A stretch of 64,000 nucleotides of DNA. Source: Rivularia sp. PCC 7116 (GTDB lineage Bacteria; Cyanobacteriota; Cyanobacteriia; Cyanobacteriales; Nostocaceae). The stretch spans positions 2,294,001 to 2,358,000 of the forward strand of contig NC_019678.1 in NCBI RefSeq assembly GCF_000316665.1. The letters run 5' to 3'. The notes beneath the pieces were generated by a model. The model did not search any database and was not told where the DNA came from. It saw only the letters and a list, made by a program, of their open reading frames with translations. The translations under genes and the position numbers were made by a program. Shown in pieces: positions 8,188-16,564 of the stretch; within the stretch, counting starts at the first letter, position 1; each line of letters begins with the position of its first letter.

Positions 8188-8210
8188 AACGGGGAAAGCA
8201 ATTCCCCGTT
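8188..8210 (-). terminator. terminator of the kinase gene
   Basis: A 9-bp perfect stem AACGGGGAA/TTCCCCGTT with a 5-nt loop, followed on the minus strand by TTTTTATAT. It lies 28 bp after the kinase stop. It may also stop readthrough from the integrase on the other strand. Confidence 0.65.
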
Positions 8211-8237
8211 AGAGCGCTTAACTTATCACCTTAATAT

Positions 8238-9764
8238 TTACGGGTGTATAGTACCGTCTGGCATAGTTGCTCCCGTTAATTTCACATTATTTAAATCGAT
8301 TCCGTGGAGGTTTGTATATCGCAAATTTGCACCGCTTAAATCGGCACCGTTAAGTTTTGTACGATGAAGCCTTGCACCTCGTAAATCGGCACCGCGCAAA
8401 TCTACGTTAGTTAAATTTGCATAGGTAAGATTAGCGTTTGATAAATTTGCATTCTTCAATACTGCACTTCTAAGTCTCGCTCCTCTAAGATTCGCATCCT
8501 GGAGATTTGTATCTTTAAGTATAGCTCTTTGTAAGCGAGCATATTTAAGATTTGTGCCGCTTAAGTTGCTACTTTGTAAATTAGAATTCTCCAAGTTAAT
8601 ATGCCTTAAATTTGCATTTTTGAGGCTGACATTTTCAATTTGAGAATTACTTAAATTTACTTTCTGAAGCTCGCAGTCTTCGCACTCCTTTTTTTTCTGC
8701 AATCTATCAAGTAAACGATGAGTTTGTTCGCGTTCTTGCAGAAGCTCCTGTAACCGATTTATACGACTAATTCGGGTTTCTAGCTGTCTTTGTTTGTAAC
8801 GAAGACGGTAGATTTGTCTTTGCTGTCGTTCAATTTTATGCTGTTGCGAAATTGTAGATCTTTGAATTCCTTGAGTTCCGGCAATACCTACCCAAAGAAG
8901 TATTAAAAGTGCAAAACTCTGAGCAAAAACATTGCTTTCCTTTGATTTTTGCTGTACAACCACGGGAATTGACCGCAATGCTTCAAGTGCTTCTGCTGCA
9001 CTTGCAAATCTATGTTTGAGATTTGGCTCAACCATTTTACCCAACCACCCGGCAAATTTCGGATGAATATTCGATGGAAAACTTTTGAAATCAAAACGAT
9101 ATTCATCATCAATTAGTTTGCCTACATTAACCGAACGGGTACCGCTAAGCAAACAAATTAATGTCACACCCAAACTATATAAATCGGATGCTTCAGTTAA
9201 ATCGCGACCGAAATATTCTTCGGGAGGAATAAAACCAGGAGTTCCGGAAGCAACGCTACTAAGTGCTACTTCATTATTACTAACTTTTGCAAAGCCAAAA
9301 TCGACTAAGTAAGCGTTAAGATTTTTATCAACTAAAATATTTTCTGGTTTAATATCGCGGTGTATAATTTGCGGGTCTCGTTGTTGCAAATAAACTAATA
9401 TTTCTAAAATAGATATAGCAATTTGCTTAACTTGTTCCGGGGTAAACTTGTTCTCCGAAGCCAATGATGGAGCATCTTTATATTCCTGTACTAAGCAAAA
9501 ACCTTGCGGTGTTTCAAAAGAAGTTAAATAGCTGGGAATACGGGGATGATTTAACTGTTGCAGTACTTCTATTTCCCGTTCGTAAGCCTTAAAACCAGAC
9601 CAGTCGGCACCTACATCTGCAAAGCGAAACTCTTTGATTACTACTTTTTCGTCGGTATTTTCCACTTCCGCGAGGTGCGTTATACGTCCTCCGAAGCGAT
9701 TTTTCCCTAATTCCTTATTAACTTGATAGCCGAGATGCGAAAAATCTGTTTTTTGGATTGCCAT
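8238..9764 (-). CDS. Ser/Thr protein kinase with C-terminal pentapeptide repeats
   Basis: 508 residues from ATG 9764, chosen because GGAG lies eight bases upstream; an in-frame start at 9782 is less likely. Kinase domain about 10-265: a Gly-rich loop, the catalytic Lys in VIKEF, HRDIKPEN catalytic loop and DFG. A transmembrane helix at about 280-300 (FALLILLWVGIAG) is followed by a charged coiled coil and about 25 pentapeptide repeats (A(N/D)Lxx). The kinase is cytoplasmic and membrane-tethered, with a right-handed beta-helix at the end. This is a common cyanobacterial Hanks-kinase layout. The next gene upstream is an EAD1-GUN4 protein, which suggests one signalling pair. Substrate unknown. 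Confidence 0.92.
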   Translation of the reverse strand: MAIQKTDFSHLGYQVNKELGKNRFGGRITHLAEVENTDEKVVIKEFRFADVGADWSGFKAYEREIEVLQQLNHPRIPSYLTSFETPQGFCLVQEYKDAPSLASENKFTPEQVKQIAISILEILVYLQQRDPQIIHRDIKPENILVDKNLNAYLVDFGFAKVSNNEVALSSVASGTPGFIPPEEYFGRDLTEASDLYSLGVTLICLLSGTRSVNVGKLIDDEYRFDFKSFPSNIHPKFAGWLGKMVEPNLKHRFASAAEALEALRSIPVVVQQKSKESNVFAQSFALLILLWVGIAGTQGIQRSTISQQHKIERQQRQIYRLRYKQRQLETRISRINRLQELLQEREQTHRLLDRLQKKKECEDCELQKVNLSNSQIENVSLKNANLRHINLENSNLQSSNLSGTNLKYARLQRAILKDTNLQDANLRGARLRSAVLKNANLSNANLTYANLTNVDLRGADLRGARLHRTKLNGADLSGANLRYTNLHGIDLNNVKLTGATMPDGTIHP

Positions 9765-10005
9765 CGTTATCTCCACGCGCAATGATTGCAGCTTGATTCG
9801 TCATAATACGCAGGTATTACAAACTATTTTCACACAAAAAAAATCAACTGTTCAGATTTTGTACGATATCTTATCTTTATCTTCAAACTATAGCTTGCGT
9901 AAAGGGAGAAAAATTGGGGTACTTTTTTTTCGGTGCAATTCACTTCATGACTGGGGTTTTTTGCCAGTAATGTCCCACTGTAGTTTATCTACTCTTCTGT
10001 AAGCC

Positions 10006-10854
10006 TTAGATGTTAAACTTTACAAGTCTTGATGCGAGAGAAGAGAGTCCCAATACCTCCTCCAATCCTCCCTTTTTCTCTTCCAAGAAAGATATAAAAT
10101 CTAATCTTTCTGCTTCAGCTATAGTAAAAATTGCCGCAGCGCATAGAGACGGAAGGTGTCCATCTGGGGCACTTGGAGAGAAAGTTAGTTCTAAATAATT
10201 AAGCCATTCTCTGTTGAAGAACATTCCTTTACGCCAACCGACGCGATCGCCGAACTTTCCGTAATCTCTTTTAACACTTTCCCAAATGCGCTTTTGTAGG
10301 CTAAAACCAAAGCGACCATTACTATACTTTACCCAAAGTTGGTCAATGGTGCGTAAGTCAGTGCAAAGAATTTTTTGAAAGTCATCGCAATACAAATAGC
10401 TTTGTGATTCTACACCCGCAGCTTTCAGCATAACTCTTAGAGTTTCCTCATCCGCTTCCTTCCATTTCGCAGCTTTGAGCAAATCCCGCAGTCGGGTATA
10501 ATCAACTGCTTTTTCAGAACGAAGGTCATCTTCTTTTATTTGTTGTGGAGTTATTAATACTGGTTCTTCTACAAGTTGCGATCGCGAAACCCATTGTTGA
10601 CAAAATGCTCTTAACTGGGGATTTCCTGGATTATATTCAGATGCAGCATTAATCAGTTCTTGTAATTTTCCCTGTGTTTCAGCCCATGTAACTACTCTAA
10701 ATACAACTTCAGAATGATTCGCACCTGTAGCGACTTCACATAAAGTTTTATTCAAACCAAAGCTGAGCATCTGCTCAAGGGCTATGGGCGCAGGGAAGGC
10801 GTTTAAAAGAGCCTCATAGAAATCACGGCGCTGTTTACCATTCTCAAACCGCAT
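10006..10854 (-). CDS. EAD1-GUN4 domain protein
   Basis: About 282 residues. N-terminal 1-80 matches effector-associated domain 1: GKQRRDFYEALLNAFP, an LxxMLSFGL helix and NPGNPQLRAFCQQW. C-terminal about 118-250 matches the GUN4 porphyrin-binding fold: DYTRLRDLLKAAKWKEAD, CTDLRTIDQLWVKYS, GRFGFSLQKRIW, then FSPSAPDGHLPS. True GUN4 stimulates Mg-chelatase; EAD fusions are more likely sensors recruited to signalling or conflict systems. ATG 10854 fits the usual EAD1 start; a TTG at 10884 is possible. It is probably co-transcribed with the kinase despite the 240-bp gap. Confidence 0.85.
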   Translation of the reverse strand: MRFENGKQRRDFYEALLNAFPAPIALEQMLSFGLNKTLCEVATGANHSEVVFRVVTWAETQGKLQELINAASEYNPGNPQLRAFCQQWVSRSQLVEEPVLITPQQIKEDDLRSEKAVDYTRLRDLLKAAKWKEADEETLRVMLKAAGVESQSYLYCDDFQKILCTDLRTIDQLWVKYSNGRFGFSLQKRIWESVKRDYGKFGDRVGWRKGMFFNREWLNYLELTFSPSAPDGHLPSLCAAAIFTIAEAERLDFISFLEEKKGGLEEVLGLSSLASRLVKFNI

Positions 10855-10949
10855 TTTGCTTAAATCAGTATATTTGGCTAACAATATACTATTATTACCA
10901 ACATAAACCGAAGAATTCCTTATAAAATTGTCATTTAACTGATATCTTG

Positions 10950-11087
10950 CACCCCAAGCTCAGCTGCGCGTACAACCGCCTTGGAATAAATTCCCAGGCT
11001 CAAAAACAAAGTCGTCTCAAGACGACTGGATAAGGCTTTTAGTGCGTTTTAGCGTACTTTGTATATAAGCCTTGAAATTTATTTCTC
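10950..11087. repeat. dispersed structured repeat, copy 1
   Basis: Starts with CCAAGCTCAGCTGCGCG and ends with TATAAGCCTTGAAATT. It holds stems CCTTGG..CCAGG and AGTCGTC/GACGACT. A second copy at 16191-16462 has the same order of elements but a different, still paired, stem. This element accounts for most of the otherwise gene-free 10855-11207 interval. Confidence 0.75.
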
Positions 11088-11207
11088 TGCGTTCACGCGG
11101 CTAGCAGAGCGTACCGTAGGTATTGCGTGCGGGCTAGAAAGCCTCCGGCTTACAAGGCAGGTATTTGTAGATAACAACAATGTTGTAAGATACAAACACC
11201 AAACAAA

Positions 11208-12191
11208 TCACCGCGAAAAATTCGGCTCCCCAACTTCGGGAAAACTATCAAAATTCCGCCTTACCCAATCCATACCAACTTCATTGTTAAATTTAATCTT
11301 TTGAGGGCTATTCGCATAAATTTTGCCTAAAATATCAGCATCTTGCTCAATAACTACTCCCACAAGCTTTAGTAAATTTCGTTTAATTAAATGAGCAATT
11401 GGTGAGTATGCTTTGACAAACATGAGAATAAAAACGCGAGATTGATTTGAATATTCTGGAATATAAAAATGACATTCTTTAATACTAAAAATCGGACTTT
11501 CACCGTGCATAACTGCCATACTTGGAAAGAAATTTTCTAAATGCGCTTCTAATACTTTTGGCATTGCTAAAAGCGCGGGATTTTTTAAAATGTCTTTTAT
11601 TGTTGGTTTCTTCCGAGGTTGTGCAATGTAAGCATGGGAGTGAAATCCATCATCAATAAACTGCTTTAATTGCACCTCTTCGATTTCAAATAGCTCGCGA
11701 TGGGTACCATTTTGATGGTTGTAATCGTGCATATTCAATAGAAGCGAAAGAAAATCAGTTTGAATACTGCAATTACCCGTAAACCCGATAAATTCATATT
11801 CTGCTGCAATTTCATTCATAATATTCGGAATCGGAATTTTGGCTTCAAAACCTCCGTAAGTCCAAATAAAATCCCCTTGAATTATTAATTCCAATGGTTG
11901 TAACAGCGACTTAGTTGACTTATCATTACCGGGTAATACCGTACATCCTTCGCTATCAAATTCCAAAGCATGAAACGGACAAACCACCGTACTACTTCCG
12001 TCTGATTTAGTCACGCACCAACCTTCCGATAGCATTGCACCCATATGAGGACAAGCATTCGGCAAACAACTGATTTTACCCTTATCATCTTGCCAAAGTA
12101 CGTAGTCGTTACCGTAGAGAGAAACTTTCATTGGCTGATTCGGCTTCAGCATCGAACAATGTGCTAACAGCCACGGTGCGCCTTTTAACAT
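11208..12191 (-). CDS. Rieske [2Fe-2S] domain protein (oxygenase-like)
   Basis: 327 residues. The N-terminal Rieske domain has both cluster motifs, CPHMGA (about 47-52) and CPFHALEFD (about 71-79). The rest resembles the catalytic part of Rieske non-heme iron oxygenases, with HDYNHQNGTHRE as a possible iron-ligand region, but I cannot confirm a full 2-His-1-carboxylate site. Soluble, no signal. It is convergent with nothing and lies downstream of an AraC regulator on the same strand. Substrate unknown; the neighbouring SDR and ABM genes suggest modification of a small aromatic or polyketide-like compound (inference). Confidence 0.8.
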   Translation of the reverse strand: MLKGAPWLLAHCSMLKPNQPMKVSLYGNDYVLWQDDKGKISCLPNACPHMGAMLSEGWCVTKSDGSSTVVCPFHALEFDSEGCTVLPGNDKSTKSLLQPLELIIQGDFIWTYGGFEAKIPIPNIMNEIAAEYEFIGFTGNCSIQTDFLSLLLNMHDYNHQNGTHRELFEIEEVQLKQFIDDGFHSHAYIAQPRKKPTIKDILKNPALLAMPKVLEAHLENFFPSMAVMHGESPIFSIKECHFYIPEYSNQSRVFILMFVKAYSPIAHLIKRNLLKLVGVVIEQDADILGKIYANSPQKIKFNNEVGMDWVRRNFDSFPEVGEPNFSR

Positions 12192-12310
12192 AGTTATATA
12201 AGTTTTTAAGTAATAGATTGATGAGATTAGTTTAGTCTCGGTTAAACAAAACTGTCTCGCGCAATCTTCCGAAAAATAGCTAAATCTTCCGTTTTATCTT
12301 ATTCTTTGCA

Positions 12311-12352
12311 CATCCCTCTCCCTGCGGAGCGGAGAGGGAAAGACGGTGAGGT
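12311..12352. repeat. palindromic CCCTCTCC repeat
   Basis: CCCTCTCC/GGAGAGGG arms around TGCGGAGC, ending GGTGAGG. The same family recurs at 20437-20496, 20677-20736 and 47918-48025. Confidence 0.55.
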
Positions 12353-12371
12353 TTCTTTATGCTGCTCGCTA

Positions 12372-13265
12372 TTAACTGATTCTAAATTTCCTCGGAGTTA
12401 CACCAACATATTTACGAAAAACTTTTGCAAAATGACTTTGACTTTTAAATCCGACTAAATTAGATATTTGTATAATTGAAAATTCTTTATAAGACAAAAG
12501 ATATTTTGCTTTTTCAACTCGACATTTAGTTACGTATTGATGGGGTGCAATTCCCATTGATTGTTTAAATAAGGTGGCAAAATAATGAGGACTCATCTGT
12601 ACTATCTGACTCATTTGAGCAAGAGACAAATCTTTATCTAAGTTATCGTTAATGTAATCCCTAATTCGTTTCAATTTATAATTTTGCAGCCCATGGCTAT
12701 ATTTTTTGAGATTAACCTTTCGCGTTGAATAATGTTTTAATAAATGCACCGCTAACATATTCGCTGCTGATTCTACGTAGAGACGACTATCACTAATACT
12801 AGTTTCTAATTCTCGTTTAATTGCTAACCCAATTTGTTTAACTAAAGGGTCATATGCTTTTACTTGTTGTATAATTTCAATATTATCTATATTAATTGAT
12901 TCATCAACCGCACTAATTAAAAAATCTGGTTCAAAACTTAAAACAATAAATTGATTGTCTTGCTCAAATTGTGCTGCTGGAGAAGCTTGATAAGCCGGGA
13001 AAATTCCAATATCACTTTCCCCATAATATTGACGCTGCCAATTTTGATTTACCTTAAAACTTGCGTAGAAGCTTTGAGGAGAAATACCGATAATATGCTG
13101 AGAAGATAAAATTTCAGGAACTTGATAATTTAATTGTCGATGGTAATTAAAATAAAAACCATTACATAGAGAAACCGGGGTAGAAAGAAGCAACGGTAGA
13201 GGTAAAATTTGCTCTATTTGATGGGGTTGAGAGGCATTTATTTTTATTGCTTGCTCTGTTGTCAT
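12372..13265 (-). CDS. AraC family transcriptional regulator
   Basis: 297 residues. The C-terminal 100 residues contain two HTHs: SLAQMSQIVQMSPHYFATLF and SIIQISNLVGFKSQSHFAKV, ending FRKYVGVTPRKFR, typical of AraC/XylS proteins. The N-terminal 190 residues are a divergent ligand-binding half. Its start is only 46 bp from the divergent AraC gene at 13312, so both share one control region. It probably regulates the flanking Rieske and SDR genes (inference). Confidence 0.9.
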   Translation of the reverse strand: MTTEQAIKINASQPHQIEQILPLPLLLSTPVSLCNGFYFNYHRQLNYQVPEILSSQHIIGISPQSFYASFKVNQNWQRQYYGESDIGIFPAYQASPAAQFEQDNQFIVLSFEPDFLISAVDESINIDNIEIIQQVKAYDPLVKQIGLAIKRELETSISDSRLYVESAANMLAVHLLKHYSTRKVNLKKYSHGLQNYKLKRIRDYINDNLDKDLSLAQMSQIVQMSPHYFATLFKQSMGIAPHQYVTKCRVEKAKYLLSYKEFSIIQISNLVGFKSQSHFAKVFRKYVGVTPRKFRIS

Positions 13266-13311
13266 TACAATTTATATTATTGGTATACAAATTTATATCT
13301 ATTAAAAAAAT

Positions 13312-14169
13312 ATGATAAATACAAATAAAGTTTATCAAGAGAGAAGAGTTTGGCAACCTAAACATATTGATAATATCGAAATTGCCTATCGTGATTCTTC
13401 TGCTTTTAACCTTCCTGCTCATTTTCATGAAGAACTCGAAATTACACTAATGCAGGGCAGCAATTGGAATTTTGATTATCGGGGTGAAAAATTTACGGTT
13501 CCTCCTTTCAGTTTTACTTTAACTCAACCTGGAGAAACACACAAAGCTAGTTTTGAAAGCGATTTTAATTGTAGATTTTATGGATTGAGAGTTAAGGCTG
13601 ATTTATTAAAACAATTAGCAGAAGAAATTAAGGGTAATTATCAATACTTACCGTTCTTTTCGACACCAGTAGCTTCCGATAAAGAATTAAGTCAACTTAT
13701 TTTCACATTTCACGTCTTAGTAAAAAATTCTAAAGGATCAATCTTAAAACAGCAATCTCTGTTATTACAAATTGTAGAAAAACTTATTTTAAGGTATACG
13801 CAAGATAGTTCTAATTTAAAATATATAGGGAAGGAAAATCAATCGATTCAGCGAGTAAAAGACTATTTAAATGATAACTATGCTAAAAATATATCGCTGG
13901 AAGAATTAGCACGCATCGCCAATTTTAGTCCCTTTTATCTAAATCGAGCATTTCGCAAACAAGTTGGAATTCCCCCTCACAAATATCAAACACAAATTAG
14001 AATTGCCCGTGCAAAAAATTTGTTAAATAATTTATCTATTTCTCAAGTGGCTGTTAAAACAGGTTTCTCTAGTCAAAGTCATTTTGGCTGGCATTTTAAG
14101 AAAGTTATGGGAGTTACACCAAAAAAGTATGTGAAAGAGAGCAATATCTTGATAGACGCGAACATCTAA
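13312..14169 (+). CDS. AraC family transcriptional regulator with cupin-like N-terminus
   Basis: 285 residues. The N-terminal AraC-binding cupin is visible in LPAHFHEELEITLM and QPGETHKASF. The C-terminal double HTH is SLEELARIANFSPFYLNRAF and SISQVAVKTGFSSQSHFGWH, ending VMGVTPKKY. It lies upstream of, and 44 bp from, the SDR-SDR-ABM gene run and is its likely activator. It is a different subgroup from the divergent neighbour, so not a simple duplication. Confidence 0.9.
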   Translation: MINTNKVYQERRVWQPKHIDNIEIAYRDSSAFNLPAHFHEELEITLMQGSNWNFDYRGEKFTVPPFSFTLTQPGETHKASFESDFNCRFYGLRVKADLLKQLAEEIKGNYQYLPFFSTPVASDKELSQLIFTFHVLVKNSKGSILKQQSLLLQIVEKLILRYTQDSSNLKYIGKENQSIQRVKDYLNDNYAKNISLEELARIANFSPFYLNRAFRKQVGIPPHKYQTQIRIARAKNLLNNLSISQVAVKTGFSSQSHFGWHFKKVMGVTPKKYVKESNILIDANI

Positions 14170-14213
14170 TTCTATTTATTGTTAAACACTGTAACTGAAG
14201 CGTTTTGTTAAAC

Positions 14214-14951
14214 ATGACGGGTAAACTTGCAGGAAAAGTTGCAATCGTGACTGGCTCATCTCGCGGTATCGGAAGAGCTATTGCTCAAAGATTGGGAAAA
14301 GATGGTGCTAATGTTGTGGTGACTTATCACAGCAGTCAGAATAAAGCACAAGAAGTAGTGGAAGAAATCAAAGCTGAGGGTTCTGAAGCTATAGCGCTAC
14401 AAGTTGATGTAAAAGAAATTAACAGCGTGGGTAATTTATTCAAACAAACTCTCGAACATTTTGGAAAACTCGATATTTTAGTTAATAATGCTGCTGGTAA
14501 AAACATATTTAAGCCTACAGCGCAAATGACTGAAGAAGAATACAACAGTATGTTTGATATTACGCGGGGTGTATATTTTGCTCTACAAGAAGCCGCGAAA
14601 CACTTAGCCGATAACGGACGTATTGTTAGCATTTCTACTAGCGGAACGGTAATGGCAATTCCTGGTGGTGGAGCATATTCAGGATGTAAATCTGCAATTG
14701 AACAGTTTAGCGCTTGTTTGGCAAAAGAGTTAGGCGAACGAGGTATTACTGTAAACACAGTTTCGCCAGGAGTTACTGATACTGACGGTCTGGTATTAGA
14801 TGAAGAACAGGTAAATCAATTGATCGCTCAAACTCCGCTAAATCGTTTGGGTAAACCTGAAGATGTCGCGAATGCTGTCGCGACGTTGGTATCTGACGAT
14901 GCTCATTGGATTACGGGACAGAGTATTCGAGCCAACGGTGGAATTGTTTAA
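14214..14951 (+). CDS. short-chain dehydrogenase/reductase
   Basis: 245 residues from ATG 14214. Classical SDR: TGSSRGIG cofactor loop (about 12-19), NNAAG, active Ser in SISTSG, catalytic YSGCK, and PGVTDTDG. The basic Arg in the Gly-rich loop suggests NADP. Close to FabG-like 3-ketoacyl reductases in pattern. First of three plus-strand genes after the AraC regulator. Substrate not predictable. Confidence 0.92.
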   Translation: MTGKLAGKVAIVTGSSRGIGRAIAQRLGKDGANVVVTYHSSQNKAQEVVEEIKAEGSEAIALQVDVKEINSVGNLFKQTLEHFGKLDILVNNAAGKNIFKPTAQMTEEEYNSMFDITRGVYFALQEAAKHLADNGRIVSISTSGTVMAIPGGGAYSGCKSAIEQFSACLAKELGERGITVNTVSPGVTDTDGLVLDEEQVNQLIAQTPLNRLGKPEDVANAVATLVSDDAHWITGQSIRANGGIV

Positions 14952-14985
14952 TAGTTTTTGAAAGTTAGTTTGTAAAGGAATAAAA

Positions 14986-15702
14986 ATGGCAAATCTGAAC
15001 GGAAAAATAGCTTTTATTGCTGGTGGTGCTGGTAATGTCGGGGAAGGAATTGTCCGCTCTTTTCTTAAAGCTGGTGCAACGGTAATTACAACTTCTCGCA
15101 AGCAAGAAAAACTTGAAGAATTGCGAGGTTATTTAGGAGATTTAGCAAACGATAATTTTGTCCCTATAATTGGAGATTTAGGAGATTTGGAAAGTGCTGA
15201 AAAACTCCGCAGTCAAATATTAGGACAATTCAATCGTCTTGATGCTGTTGTTGCTTCTGTTGGTGGAACTTGGAAAAGTGGAATTCCCATGACTCAAGTA
15301 TCAATGGAAGATTGGCAAAAGTATATGTTTACAAATTTAACAACTCACTTCGTTTGCGCTCGTACTTTTCTACCCGTGCTAACTGAAAATAAAGGTAGTA
15401 GCTATACTTTTTTAGGTGGTTCTGCTGCTGAAAATGTAATTCCAAATTATAGTTTAGTTGCAATTCCCGCAGCCGGACAATTAATGATGGCAAAGGTATT
15501 AATGGAGGAAATGAAAGACAGTGGTGTTCGGATTAATGAAGTAATGGTTAACAGTTTGGTGAATACTCGTGCAACCGAAGATAATGCAAAATCTGAATGG
15601 ATAACAGCCGATGAAATAGGCGATTATGTTGCTTGGTTAGCTTCATATGAAGCACATATGGTTAATTCCAGCGTACCTTATTTACAAGAACAAAGTCGCT
15701 AG
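14986..15702 (+). CDS. SDR-family protein with a degenerate active site
   Basis: 238 residues. The cofactor loop AGGAGNVGEGI and the ASVGG strand are SDR-like. The catalytic region reads GGSAAENVIPNYSLVAIPAA: Tyr is kept but position +4 is Ala, so the YxxxK motif is absent. It may be a non-catalytic partner of the SDR just upstream or use a different chemistry. AAAGGA lies upstream of the ATG at a good distance. Confidence 0.85.
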   Translation: MANLNGKIAFIAGGAGNVGEGIVRSFLKAGATVITTSRKQEKLEELRGYLGDLANDNFVPIIGDLGDLESAEKLRSQILGQFNRLDAVVASVGGTWKSGIPMTQVSMEDWQKYMFTNLTTHFVCARTFLPVLTENKGSSYTFLGGSAAENVIPNYSLVAIPAAGQLMMAKVLMEEMKDSGVRINEVMVNSLVNTRATEDNAKSEWITADEIGDYVAWLASYEAHMVNSSVPYLQEQSR

Positions 15703-15743
15703 TTTTAGCTTTGACATTTAACCTTTAAACTTTGACCTTAATT

Positions 15744-16049
15744 ATGGTTACATTTATCAACATATTCACAGTTCAACCCGAAAAACAACAGCAAGCTTTA
15801 CAAAATATCCAGCGAGTTTATCAAGAAGTTGTCCGCATTCAACCTGGTTTTATTAGTGCGGAATTATTGCAGAGCAATGACGGAACTCGGGTAACAGCCG
15901 TTGCTCGATGGGAAAGTGAGGAAAATGTAGCCACATTGCGCGAGAATCAGAGATTTAAAGAGTTGCACAATCAAGATTTTTTTGAAGCAATAGAATCAGT
16001 TGAACCTAGGTTTTATACCAGAGCAATTGAAGTTAAACGAGGGGAGTAA
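15744..16049 (+). CDS. antibiotic biosynthesis monooxygenase (ABM) domain protein
   Basis: 101 residues from ATG 15744. Ferredoxin-like ABM pattern: TFINIFTVQPEKQQQAL, an IQPGFISAELLQS strand, VAVARWES-type strand (VTAVARWESEEN) and a Phe-rich end. ABM proteins act on aromatic polyketides, quinones or haem without cofactor. Third gene of the AraC-controlled run, so probably in the same pathway as the two SDRs. Confidence 0.85.
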   Translation: MVTFINIFTVQPEKQQQALQNIQRVYQEVVRIQPGFISAELLQSNDGTRVTAVARWESEENVATLRENQRFKELHNQDFFEAIESVEPRFYTRAIEVKRGE

Positions 16050-16190
16050 TAAAAATATTTTTAGTGGGAGCATCTTGCTTTCTATCAATAATAAGACAGC
16101 TAATATGGCTCTCACTAAATGAAGAAATTGAAGAAGTTGCAGCAAAGTTTATTTTCGCGAATTGCTATAACCAAAAAGTTGTGGGGAACA

Positions 16191-16462
16191 CACCAAGCTC
16201 AGCTGCGCGTAAGTAAGTAGGCAGAAAAAAACATACCTATATAACAGAATGTAAATTAGCCTTAAACCCTTACTCCGACTGCCGACTGCCAACTGCCTTG
16301 CCCTAATTACAATTTTCAACACCAACCTACTTAAAACCGCCTTGGAATAAATTCCCAGGCTCATATATAAAGTCTGATAAATCAGACTATGTAAGGTTTT
16401 AAGGCGATTTTAGTGCGTTTCAACGTACTTTGTATATAAGCCTTGAAATTGATTTCAAGGTT
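16191..16462. repeat. dispersed structured repeat, copy 2, carrying a nested insertion
   Basis: Same element as at 10950-11087: CCAAGCTCAGCTGCGCG, CCGCCTTGGAATAAATTCCC, then TTTAGTGCGTTT and a perfect hairpin CCTTGAAAT/ATTTCAAGG. The internal stem reads AGTCTGA/TCAGACT, where copy 1 has AGTCGTC/GACGACT. The rest of the 16050-16564 gap holds two GTGGGAGCA..TGC fragments at 16060-16075 and 16491-16509 and no gene. Confidence 0.75.
16212..16334. mobile_element. small MITE-like insertion within the repeat
   Basis: About 123 bp absent from copy 1 at the same point. It is bounded by inverted termini TAAGTAGG (16214-16221) and CCTACTTA (16326-16333) and contains short ACTGCC-type tandem repeats. 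No coding capacity. Confidence 0.5.
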
Positions 16463-16564
16463 CTTGTAAGAATTATAAAAATATCTGTAGTGGGAGCAAG
16501 ATGCTCCCTATCAATATAATAAGCACTTTTGGCTACGGTTTTTATAATCCTTCGATTCTCTCAA

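Noticed and set aside
9793-10002. 69-codon plus-strand frame between kinase and EAD1-GUN4 genes
   Set aside because: No ribosome site or protein-like composition; reads as intergenic DNA.
14336-14758. 140-codon minus-strand frame
   Set aside because: Antisense of the catalytic core of the SDR gene.
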